DNA of 6,506 nt from Acidobacteriota bacterium (GTDB lineage: Bacteria > Acidobacteriota > Terriglobia > UBA7540), in NCBI GenBank assembly GCA_021786455.1, contig JAJYNF010000158.1, positions 1-6,506 on the forward strand, written 5' to 3'. Below are positions 1 to 5,750 of the stretch, piece by piece. Position 1 is the stretch's first letter, and each line of letters opens with the position of its first letter. The notes beneath the pieces were generated by a model, which was not told the origin of the DNA, ran no database searches, and saw only the letters and a list, made by a program, of their open reading frames with translations. The position numbers and the translations under genes are program-made.

Positions 1-659
1 TCTCGAACGCAGGTCCCATCCGGAGTTGGATAATCGTCGCCATAGATCTGGAATGTTTGATGGGAATTGAGGGTGGCTTTTAAGATGCGAGGAATTAAAT
101 GGGTTTCTGGATTGTGATTTTCTCCAAGCGTGCCCACTGCCCCTGCTGCATTGAAATAGCGCAACGCCACCGCGTTGAGACCGTAAGCGCGATGATACCA
201 AGGCAAGGCCCTTTCGATCACCAGCTTCGTCTCGCCATACGCGTTGATGGGAGAAGTGGGATGATCCTCTTTGATTGGAACACTAGTGGGTTCGCCGTAC
301 ACGGCGGCGCTCGACGAAAAGACGAAGCCCTTTGTGCCGCACGAGGCCATGACATTCAGCAACGTGAGCGTAGCAGCCACATTATTTTCATAGTAGAGCT
401 CAGGGTTGCGTACAGACTCTCCCACGAGGATCCGTCCGGCAAAGTGCATCACCACTTCGATGCGATGCTGGCGCAGGACTCGCTCCACCTTCTTCCGATC
501 GGCGATGTCGCCTTCAACGAAGGTTATGCCCGGCAGCACCGCGCGACGCGCGCCCGCGCTAAGATTGTCGTAGGTGACGACGCGGTGCTTGCGTCGAACC
601 AGCTCGGCAGCGCAAACGCTGCCTACGTAACCCGCGCCACCCGTGACCAAGATGTTCAT
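1..659 (-). CDS. galE: UDP-glucose 4-epimerase, partial (C-terminus beyond the window)
   Basis: Reading leftward from an ATG at 659, the frame stays open for 219 codons to the window edge, so about two thirds of a usual 330-340 residue GalE is present. It is an extended short-chain dehydrogenase/reductase that interconverts UDP-glucose and UDP-galactose in the cytoplasm, feeding the Leloir pathway and surface polysaccharides. The sequence shows the NAD-binding glycine motif TGGAGYVGS (residues 6-14), the serine cluster SSSAAVYGEP (115-124) that supplies the catalytic Ser/Thr, and the catalytic YxxxK as YGETK (Y141, K145). RYFNAAGA, ENHNPETHLIPR and TPDGTCVR follow, all typical of GalE rather than of a general sugar dehydratase. 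The start giving MNILVTGG matches the family. An in-frame ATG three codons upstream (668) is possible, and the Shine-Dalgarno is weak for both. A related UDP-sugar epimerase with another substrate cannot be excluded without the C-terminus. Confidence 0.95.
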   Translation of the reverse strand, partial: MNILVTGGAGYVGSVCAAELVRRKHRVVTYDNLSAGARRAVLPGITFVEGDIADRKKVERVLRQHRIEVVMHFAGRILVGESVRNPELYYENNVAATLTLLNVMASCGTKGFVFSSSAAVYGEPTSVPIKEDHPTSPINAYGETKLVIERALPWYHRAYGLNAVALRYFNAAGAVGTLGENHNPETHLIPRILKATLNSHQTFQIYGDDYPTPDGTCVR

Positions 660-724
660 CAGCGGCATTTCCGAGAAGCTTCATGTAACGTGAGTTGGAA
701 AACCCACGCAGGCACATCTGGGCC

Positions 725-754
725 AGTGTAACCGAAAGCAGCGATTCAGGTCAA
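725..754 (-). promoter_or_regulatory. Candidate sigma-70 promoter of galE
   Basis: On the minus strand TTGACC (749-754) matches five of six bases of the -35 consensus. After an 18-base spacer comes TACACT (725-730), matching four of six of the -10. It lies in the 109-base gap between the response-regulator stop and galE and would give a leader of about 60 bases. This supports independent transcription of galE. Position and consensus matches only; no experimental support. Confidence 0.45.
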
Positions 755-768
755 AAGTTAGGTGAAGG

Positions 769-1149
769 CTAGGCGCGCTGCGCGCGGAGAATCGCCCGTA
801 GATAACCCTGCGCGTCGTCGGGCAGGCGATGGTGGGGGACTCTGATAAGGAAATACTCTTCAATCAGCTTAAGGGATTTCTCATCCGGCACATCGAGATC
901 GGACACCAAAACCCGGCCGACGAGATTGGGACGGAGGTTGTGGATTTGTGGTATCACCACTTCGGCCTGGAGGTCGGCGCAACGAAGGTCCACCAGTACA
1001 GCGTCGAATTGATCTTGCTGAATCTTGGCGAGGGCTTCAGCCCCGCTACCAGTCGCCTCGGACTCGCAATGTAGCCTTGCGAGCATGGCGAATAGCGCAT
1101 TGCGAATAGAGGATTCGTCCTCGATAACCAGAACCTTGCGGCGTGGCAT
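769..1149 (-). CDS. Stand-alone response-regulator receiver (CheY-like) domain protein
   Basis: The 126-residue product is a single receiver domain with no DNA-binding or enzymatic output domain. It opens with the usual first strand and acidic pocket, VLVIEDE (E10, D11). The phosphoacceptor is D54 in AVLVDLR, and S83 in VLVSD takes the place of the conserved Thr/Ser. The usual Lys-Pro on the fifth strand is replaced by V104-P105 in LIRVPHH, so the conserved lysine is missing although the proline is kept. Phosphorylation is possible, but the normal switch coupling is probably altered, or R103 substitutes. Such proteins act through protein contacts, often in phosphorelays or as decoys, but no histidine kinase is nearby. 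The start follows a weak GGAAG seven bases upstream. The upstream Xre gene is 336 bases away and galE lies 109 bases downstream, so an operon is doubtful. Family assignment is firm; partner and role are unknown. Confidence 0.85.
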   Translation of the reverse strand: MPRRKVLVIEDESSIRNALFAMLARLHCESEATGSGAEALAKIQQDQFDAVLVDLRCADLQAEVVIPQIHNLRPNLVGRVLVSDLDVPDEKSLKLIEEYFLIRVPHHRLPDDAQGYLRAILRAQRA

Positions 1150-1485
1150 GGTCAGACTTCCCGGCGGAGTTCCTGCCGCCGTCTCTTCACCATATTATAA
1201 CTTATATGGATAGTCAATCCATTCGTCGGGCCCGAGGGTGAGGAAAAAAGGAGTGTCCCAATGATGGGCTTGCCGGCCCTGATCTTAGCACACGCCTGAG
1301 TCGCCGGGCCGCGCTTGGCCATTTGGAGAAGCCGCTCTATCGCGCTCGGTTCGTTAGGAACGCGGGCGTGAAAGGTTAGACCCAACCGAGGGTCTCGTGG
1401 CCGTCAGGCGGGTGCCGACTCGCTGGAGCCGGAGTAAACCTGGCGCCCGCCCTGAAACGGCCTTCCCCTGCCTCGCGGCACAAAC
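1150..1485. other. Intergenic region, 336 bases, no convincing gene
   Basis: This gap lies between the Xre gene stop and the receiver gene start. Besides the promoter candidate at 1189-1222, it contains a perfect 10-bp palindrome TCGGGCCCGA at 1226-1235, just upstream of the candidate -35. A 77-codon frame on the minus strand (1152-1385) starts at TTG without a Shine-Dalgarno and runs through the promoter-like island, so it is not annotated as a gene. No intrinsic terminator with a T tract is visible after the Xre gene. Confidence 0.5.
1189..1222 (-). promoter_or_regulatory. Candidate promoter with an operator-like inverted repeat for the receiver gene
   Basis: An AT-rich island stands out from GC-rich surroundings about 40-75 bases before the receiver start. 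On the minus strand TTGACT (1212-1217) is a near-consensus -35, followed after 17 bases by TATGGT (1189-1194, four of six). A perfect TATAAT at 1194-1199 is only 12 bases from the -35 and so is less likely to pair with it. The -35 sits within a perfect 6-bp inverted repeat, ATGGAT-N5-ATCCAT (1206-1222), which could be an operator. Inferred from sequence only. Confidence 0.4.
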
Positions 1486-1866
1486 CTATGGGCGACTTTC
1501 AACCATGCGGTCAGCCAAGGCGAGCAGTAGCCGCCGGTCATGGTCGCGCAAACCGGTCACCAGTCCCTCAAGCTTTCGCAGAAACGCCCGGTCAGGCGCC
1601 GATAAGGACTGGTCCTCCACCTCTTTCAAGCTTGGGTGTGGAGTGAGATGCGCAAGCGAGAGTTGGTTCTCCGGGTCAAAAAAAAGCTCATAAACGGGCA
1701 CATCGAGCGCGGCGGCGAACCTTTCGAGAGTCTCTAGCGAGGGGACGGTGTGCCCGTTTTCCACCCGCGAGATGTAGCACCGCAGCATTCCGGTCTTGTT
1801 TTCGACGTCACCCTGGGACATTTGCTTCAATTCACGTAACTGGCGCAGTCGCTGACCAATGACCAT
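1486..1866 (-). CDS. Xre/Cro-family helix-turn-helix regulator
   Basis: The 126-residue product starts with an HTH domain covering about residues 4-63: IGQRLRQLRE, then MSQGDVENKTG (helix 2), then MLRCYISRVENG (residues 27-38, recognition helix), then PSLETLERFAAALDVPVYELFF. This is a standard lambda-repressor-like fold. The remaining 63 residues are charged and end in a helix-rich segment, KLEGLVTGLRDHDRRLL, with no recognised ligand or peptidase domain; it may serve dimerisation. The start is well supported: AGGAG (1874-1878) lies seven bases before ATG 1866. From memory, small Xre proteins with this RCYISRVENG stretch are frequent in Acidobacteriota; their targets are unknown to me. A palindrome about 50 bases upstream could be an autoregulatory operator. 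It is not arranged as a toxin-antitoxin pair: no toxin-sized partner lies next to it. Confidence 0.9.
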   Translation of the reverse strand: MVIGQRLRQLRELKQMSQGDVENKTGMLRCYISRVENGHTVPSLETLERFAAALDVPVYELFFDPENQLSLAHLTPHPSLKEVEDQSLSAPDRAFLRKLEGLVTGLRDHDRRLLLALADRMVESRP

Positions 1867-1912
1867 AATTATGCTCCTGTGTTTCGAACAGCAATTGGTT
1901 TCACGCCGGCTA

Positions 1913-1925
1913 TTTTCCGGGAAAA
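1913..1925. promoter_or_regulatory. Perfect inverted repeat, possible operator of the Xre gene
   Basis: TTTTCC-G-GGAAAA is a perfect 6-bp inverted repeat with a one-base centre, 47-59 bases before the Xre start codon. Directly next to it is a second small repeat, CCCA-GA-TGGG (1928-1937). On the minus strand a weak promoter reading would be TTGCCC, 17 bases, GAAAAT, with the -10 inside the palindrome. Placement and symmetry suit a dimeric HTH binding site, and autoregulation by the adjacent gene is inferred. Confidence 0.35.
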
Positions 1926-2131
1926 GACCCAGATGGGCAATAGTACGAAAGTAACGGGTGGATCGGCTGCGGCATGAGCGTGTCTTTTCAAGCTTGCTGA
2001 AGCGTATTGCGCTAGCTTGGAATTAAACCGGGATGTCTATCTGGCTCGGGATTTCGGGCAGGGGCTTCGGCCGGAGCGCCGACCGGCATTCATCATCGGC
2101 CACAAGGTAGTGGCTGGGTAGTCTGCGGGGG
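1926..2131. other. Intergenic region with a short hairpin after the PilZ gene
   Basis: No gene is supported here. A short open frame on the plus strand reaching the TAG near 2120 has no good start and resembles no family I recognise. A 5-bp inverted repeat GCCAC-N6-GTGGC (2099-2114) lies just downstream of the PilZ stop, and a GC-rich repeat GCCGG-N8-CCGGC lies beyond it. Neither is followed by a T tract on the minus strand, so they are weak terminator candidates at best. Confidence 0.3.
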
Positions 2132-2965
2132 CTATTTAAGGTATTGTACTCCGTAGTAGCGGCCAGACTCGCTCAGCTCCGACCAGATAATTTTGCCTTT
2201 GGTCTCAACGGGAACCTGGTTAAACGCGAAAGGCAAAACGATGGTCACCTCATCCCCGACATTAAAGAGCTTTGTGCTAAAAAAGCAGAGGCCGAGTTTT
2301 GAGACGTCGCGCGTCTGAGCGATATCGAGCAAACCCCAGCTATTCCGCACGCGCACTCGCATCACCAATCGAATGCGCCGCGCCTTGCGGCGCTCATTCG
2401 ACGGCGGAGCCTTCGACGCGGCCTTGATCATTTCCGGCAGAACCACCTGGTCGCTCGGCTTCCAACGGGTGGTCTCATTGCAACGGTCGCAGTGACGAGA
2501 GATGAGGCCGGTGGCCAGCAGCACGTCGTATTCGATCGAGGACATGGGGCTTTCGACGACTGATTTGCAGGCGGCACACTCAATAACCGCCTTCGGCTGA
2601 ACGCCGTCAGCCGGCGGGCCAAATTCGATGCCCCAAATGTTGTTTTCAGGATTTAAGGCCTCGACGCCCCATTCCCGGCGCTCGCCCATCACTTGTTGGA
2701 AGGCTCCGACAACACGGAATTCCTCCTCAAGGTTGTTCTGCTTGTTGAGAATGAGGATAACGTCGTCGGGCAGCAAGGAGTGCGTAAGGCTGATCCGCGC
2801 GCCTTGCTTGTTGACGCTAACCGTCACGGCATCCTCGCTGAAGGAGACACCGTTGGTATCGTTGCCGATCACGCGGATGCGGATGGGCGCTAAGATTCGG
2901 TCGGAGCGCCGCCGCTCCGCGCGGGTTTCATTGACGGACGTCTTATCATCCGAGCCTGTCACCAT
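2132..2965 (-). CDS. Tandem PilZ domain protein with a central four-cysteine (zinc-ribbon-like) insert
   Basis: The 277-residue cytoplasmic protein has three parts. Residues about 15-115 form a first PilZ-like domain: ERRRSDR supplies the RxxxR motif (R19, R23), but the second motif reads SVNKQGA (50-56) instead of D/NxSxxG, so cyclic-di-GMP binding here is doubtful. Residues about 128-165 carry two CxxC pairs, C130/C133 and C159/C162, spaced like a zinc ribbon. Residues about 190-277 form a second PilZ domain with ERRKARR (RxxxR at 192-197) and an intact DVSKLG (D220, S222, G225), so this domain is the likelier cyclic-di-GMP sensor. No membrane segment or signal peptide is visible. The start has GAGGA nine bases upstream. 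PilZ proteins relay cyclic-di-GMP to motility, exopolysaccharide or transcription machinery; the target here is unknown. It is divergent from trpG, with no evident functional link. Confidence 0.85.
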   Translation of the reverse strand: MVTGSDDKTSVNETRAERRRSDRILAPIRIRVIGNDTNGVSFSEDAVTVSVNKQGARISLTHSLLPDDVILILNKQNNLEEEFRVVGAFQQVMGERREWGVEALNPENNIWGIEFGPPADGVQPKAVIECAACKSVVESPMSSIEYDVLLATGLISRHCDRCNETTRWKPSDQVVLPEMIKAASKAPPSNERRKARRIRLVMRVRVRNSWGLLDIAQTRDVSKLGLCFFSTKLFNVGDEVTIVLPFAFNQVPVETKGKIIWSELSESGRYYGVQYLK

Positions 2966-3024
2966 GGTCGTTTATCCTCAACTCGCCGGCCTTCCACAGT
3001 GGGTACGCCGGGCGCCATGTTTGC

Positions 3025-3054
3025 ATAATGTCTCTAAACCGTGTACTGAAGCAA
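3025..3054 (-). promoter_or_regulatory. Weak candidate promoter of the PilZ gene
   Basis: On the minus strand TTGCTT (3049-3054) and CATTAT (3025-3030) are separated by 18 bases, in an AT-richer part of the 263-base divergent gap, about 60 bases before the PilZ start. Both boxes are imperfect. An 8-bp palindrome CGCATGCG (3081-3088) lies upstream of it. The assignment is tentative. Confidence 0.22.
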
Positions 3055-3183
3055 TAGCTCCTCGAATAACATCTAAAAACCGCATGCGCCTCGATTGCGC
3101 GTGAAAATCCAAAAGGTAAGGCGCTTCTTTCGATTCTTTAGCCCCTAAAAAGTCCCTCTGTCCGCGATGAACCCCGGTGGAAT

Positions 3184-3207
3184 CGCCGCTGCCGGCCCCA
3201 AGCGGCG
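3184..3207. promoter_or_regulatory. Perfect inverted repeat touching the trpG -10 box, operator candidate
   Basis: CGCCGCT (3184-3190) and AGCGGCG (3201-3207) are perfect reverse complements around a 10-base GC-rich spacer. The right arm ends exactly where TATAAT begins, and the left arm occupies the place of the -35 box (3185-3190), which has no consensus match. This geometry fits a regulator binding over the -35 region. If transcription starts further upstream, the same bases would instead form a stable hairpin in the trpG leader RNA; it is not a normal terminator because no T tract follows. Confidence 0.4.
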
Positions 3208-3213
3208 TATAAT
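3208..3213 (+). promoter_or_regulatory. Perfect -10 box (TATAAT) before trpG
   Basis: TATAAT stands 15 bases before the trpG ATG, so transcription would start near 3217-3220 and leave a leader of only about 10 bases. No Shine-Dalgarno is visible before the ATG. The trpG mRNA from this promoter would therefore be nearly leaderless. No consensus -35 or extended -10 (TGn) is present, so an activator or another promoter may be needed. Confidence 0.4.
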
Positions 3214-3217
3214 AGCA

Positions 3218-3238
3218 ATGGCGACGCTATGGTATTAG
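3218..3238 (+). other. Six-codon overlapping upstream ORF (MATLWY) at the trpG start
   Basis: ATG at 3218 opens a frame reading Met-Ala-Thr-Leu-Trp-Tyr then TAG, overlapping the first ten bases of trpG in another frame. Its Trp codon (3230-3232) shares two bases with the trpG start codon. It has no Shine-Dalgarno, but it lies at the predicted transcript start, so leaderless initiation is conceivable. It could interfere with, or couple to, trpG translation. A one-Trp ORF this short may well be chance. Confidence 0.15.
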
Positions 3239-3807
3239 TTATCGACAATTACGACTCATTTACTTACAATCTGGTCCAATATTTAGGCGAGCTGGGAGCC
3301 AGGGTCGAAGTCCACCGTAACGATCAAATCACCCTCGAGGAGATAGAGCGGTTACGGCCTGAGCACATTGTGATTTCGCCAGGGCCGAAAACGCCCAGCG
3401 AGGCGGGCATCTGCCTCGATCTCATCAAAGCCTTTGCGGGGAAGGTTCCTATTTTGGGAGTTTGCCTTGGGCATCAGGCTATTGGCCAGGCGTTTGGGGG
3501 ACGAGTGATTCGCGCGCCTCAAATCATGCACGGCAAGACCAGCTCGATTTCGCACGACGGAAAGACAGTCTTCGCTGGACTGCCCAACCCGTTTCTCGCG
3601 ACGCGTTATCATTCACTGATTGTCGAGCGCGAGACACTCCCGGAGATCCTAGCCATCTCCGCCACCTCGCCCGACGGCTTGATCATGGGGCTGCGCCACA
3701 GGGAGTTGCCGATCGAAGGCGTTCAGTTTCATCCCGAATCCATTCTCACCCCCTCGGGCAAGGAACTCCTGCGGAATTTTCTTAGCGTCGAACTCGTCAG
3801 CGCGTGA
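3229..3807 (+). CDS. trpG: Anthranilate synthase glutamine amidotransferase subunit (TrpG/PabA type)
   Basis: The 192-residue product is a complete class I glutamine amidotransferase of the usual length. It releases ammonia from glutamine for the TrpE subunit, which makes anthranilate from chorismate in tryptophan synthesis. The start MVLVIDNYDSFTYNLVQ is characteristic of TrpG/PabA. The oxyanion segment is ISPGPKTPSEAG (residues 49-60), the nucleophile is C79 in GVCLGHQAIG, and the other triad members are H168 and E170 in VQFHPES. The IMHGKTS segment (99-105) is also typical. TrpG and PabA cannot be told apart by sequence and one protein often serves both tryptophan and folate synthesis; trpD less than 2 kb beyond the stop favours tryptophan. 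No trpE is adjacent: upstream is a divergent PilZ gene, and downstream a convergent gene ends 25 bases away. No Shine-Dalgarno precedes the ATG. Confidence 0.95.
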   Translation: MVLVIDNYDSFTYNLVQYLGELGARVEVHRNDQITLEEIERLRPEHIVISPGPKTPSEAGICLDLIKAFAGKVPILGVCLGHQAIGQAFGGRVIRAPQIMHGKTSSISHDGKTVFAGLPNPFLATRYHSLIVERETLPEILAISATSPDGLIMGLRHRELPIEGVQFHPESILTPSGKELLRNFLSVELVSA

Positions 3808-3832
3808 AAGAAGCGCCGCCCCCGCGAACCGA

Positions 3833-5737
3833 TTAGGGGTGCGCCATCAGCTCGCGCAGGCTGTCGTAATAATGAAACGCAAGCCCTGCGAAAGCGGGCG
3901 ATGGCCCCAGCCATTCCACTACCGATCGCGTTTCTTCTTCAAAAACCCTGCGTCCGAGCCCGTGGAACGTGATCTCCGGCGCGGTCCGATGGATGGCCTG
4001 AAATCCTTGAATCCGGCCGTCGCGTCCGTGAACGTTCAACCGGTAATCTGAAAACTGCGTCCATTCCGGGTTTTCGGCTACGGCGGCGCGCGCCTGGGGT
4101 AGGAACGGCCGAACTCGGAACATTCCCGCTTTCGCGCCGAAGCTTCTCCGCATGTCCTTGAGCGCGGTTTCCATCGGCTCGGGGGCCGGAGGCATGCCTT
4201 GCAACGGCGGGCCAAGCCCGACGAAAATTGTTTCTCCGCCGCGCAGCGCAAAAAGCCCGTAACCCTCGAAGCTCCGCTGGCCATATAGGCGGCTGTGGCC
4301 AAGCAGGCGCGAGAAGCTTTCCACGGGTACCGCGAGCACAAAGTCCACCGATGCCGGCTTTTCCGCCGACGTCTCTAGCCCAATAACGATTTTGCGATGC
4401 CTTCGAGCCGCTTCAGCAAGCGCCGGCTCGCCAAAAGCGATAATGCCCGCCGCCCCGTCAGCTTCGTTGCGGTAATCCATGATGGTCACGGAGTGAAGCA
4501 GAGCCAACAGGTGCGCGCCGACAGTTTCGCTGGTCCCGGCAAAATTCACGGTCATGGCTTGGCGCGCGGCTTCGGTGGCAGGAAAGAACCACCAAGGGAC
4601 ATCGCAACTGAATCCCAGGTCGTCTTTTCGAGCTTGTGCCTCGCACTCCGCTACCATGGCCAGATAATCTCTCAGCAACAACTTGCGGAAGGCGGAGTCG
4701 GCAAATCCAATCAAGACGTATGGTTCCACGTCGAGATGCACGCCGTCGAAGCGCCCATTTGAAGGCGCAGCCCGATTGAAATGGGCCACGATCTTCACCA
4801 CGTCCACGGCCCTTGGGTGAAATTGCGAAACGGCCCATTCCGGGGAACCCGCCAGCGCTTCCACGCGCAGTTTTGCCTCGTGCGCCTGTTGCAGCAGCTT
4901 GTCATATCGAGCCGTGTTCTGAAGCGCCAGGGGCACTCCCGCAGCCGACTGCCGGAGATCGAGCGAGAGATAAATTGTGCGAACTTTCATCCTTCCGCAA
5001 AACGCAAAAAACTCTTTCGGCTGGCGCCGGCCATTGAAAAGCTCGTCCGTGTTCCAAACCCACATTGCGTTTGGCACGCTGCGAGCGTTCGGCAGCGCCC
5101 GCGGCGTGCCGGTGACTGCCTGGACCGAGCCGTGAGTTCGATGCGTTTCGAGCGCGATATCGTCCAGATAGAACTTATAATTCCCCGCCGTGTTAAACAT
5201 CAGCACGAATCGCGCAAGCGATCCCGGATCAATTTCCGGAAAGTCCGCCAGCGGAATCTCAACTTTCTGCCATGCCGTGGTAATGCCGTGAGGGAGATAA
5301 GCATCGAGCGGCTGCGTCTCGAGCGAGTCCTCATGCGACTCTCCCGTTTCATCCACCAACTTGAGGTCAAAATCCCAGAGGGATGGCGTTCCCTTAATCC
5401 AAAAAGTGAGATATCGGAAGTCGTGCGCATCGAAGTAACGGCGTGGTGTCGTCTCCGGATAAAAATCGAACCACACGCCGCAGAAGCCGCTTGCGGCCCG
5501 ATGGGCAGTGACCCGCAAGGAATGCCGCGTGTTAGGCAGATGAACCCTGGGATCGAGGTACGTTCGCGCCCAGGAAGGAGACCGGCCAAAGACGTTGTAC
5601 CCTCCCCCGAGCATGTCGGTCAGCGAGTCATCGAAATTCCAGATCACCTGGCGCGATGCGCCATGGGAAGATATTGCCGTGAAGAATCCCACAAGGGCGA
5701 CGAAGCCGATACAAGTGATGGATGGAAGGCTTCTCAT
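3833..5737 (-). CDS. Secreted protein with carbohydrate-binding-like domain and GH18-like TIM barrel
   Basis: The 634-residue product begins with a probable Sec signal peptide: MRSLPS, a hydrophobic core at about 8-22, and a cleavage region near SSHGAS. Residues about 30-197 look like a jelly-roll carbohydrate-binding module (opening VIWNFDD, closing KFYLDDIAL). Residues from about 224 read as a TIM barrel in strand order: MWVWNT, TIYLSLD, RVEALAGSPEW, FDGVHLDVEPY (330-340), LGFSCDVPWWF, VTIMDYRN (418-424), KIVIGLET (449-456). FDGVHLDVE resembles the GH18 DxxDxDxE signature with His334 in place of one Asp, leaving D336 and E338 as likely catalytic acids. The last strand may be FEGYGLFALR or the C-terminal LAFHYYDSLREL; in the latter case about 120 residues are inserted. 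Substrate is unknown. It starts 13 bases after the trpD stop with no clear Shine-Dalgarno, which suggests co-transcription and coupled translation. The fold call is inference from motifs. Confidence 0.7.
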   Translation of the reverse strand: MRSLPSITCIGFVALVGFFTAISSHGASRQVIWNFDDSLTDMLGGGYNVFGRSPSWARTYLDPRVHLPNTRHSLRVTAHRAASGFCGVWFDFYPETTPRRYFDAHDFRYLTFWIKGTPSLWDFDLKLVDETGESHEDSLETQPLDAYLPHGITTAWQKVEIPLADFPEIDPGSLARFVLMFNTAGNYKFYLDDIALETHRTHGSVQAVTGTPRALPNARSVPNAMWVWNTDELFNGRRQPKEFFAFCGRMKVRTIYLSLDLRQSAAGVPLALQNTARYDKLLQQAHEAKLRVEALAGSPEWAVSQFHPRAVDVVKIVAHFNRAAPSNGRFDGVHLDVEPYVLIGFADSAFRKLLLRDYLAMVAECEAQARKDDLGFSCDVPWWFFPATEAARQAMTVNFAGTSETVGAHLLALLHSVTIMDYRNEADGAAGIIAFGEPALAEAARRHRKIVIGLETSAEKPASVDFVLAVPVESFSRLLGHSRLYGQRSFEGYGLFALRGGETIFVGLGPPLQGMPPAPEPMETALKDMRRSFGAKAGMFRVRPFLPQARAAVAENPEWTQFSDYRLNVHGRDGRIQGFQAIHRTAPEITFHGLGRRVFEEETRSVVEWLGPSPAFAGLAFHYYDSLRELMAHP

Positions 5738-5750
5738 GGACCGTTAGTTT

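Noticed and set aside
99..731. 210-codon plus-strand frame
   Set aside because: It is the antisense shadow of galE, whose minus-strand frame carries all the epimerase motifs.
1152..1193. 13-codon leader-like ORF (MVKRRRQELRREV) directly before the receiver gene
   Set aside because: Its ATG falls inside the best -10 candidate, so it would not be transcribed from that promoter, and it has no ribosome binding site.
1152..1385. 77-codon minus-strand frame ending two bases before the receiver gene
   Set aside because: It starts at TTG with no Shine-Dalgarno, has no recognisable family, and runs straight through the AT-rich promoter-like island. The tight spacing to the receiver gene is the only point in its favour.
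1486..1866. Antitoxin of a toxin-antitoxin pair
   Set aside because: The Xre protein has no adjacent small partner gene; the flanking gaps of 265 and 336 bases hold no convincing toxin-sized frame.
3184..3213. Intrinsic terminator or classical attenuator before trpG
   Set aside because: The hairpin is not followed by a T tract and no alternative antiterminator pairing or Trp-rich leader peptide is visible upstream.
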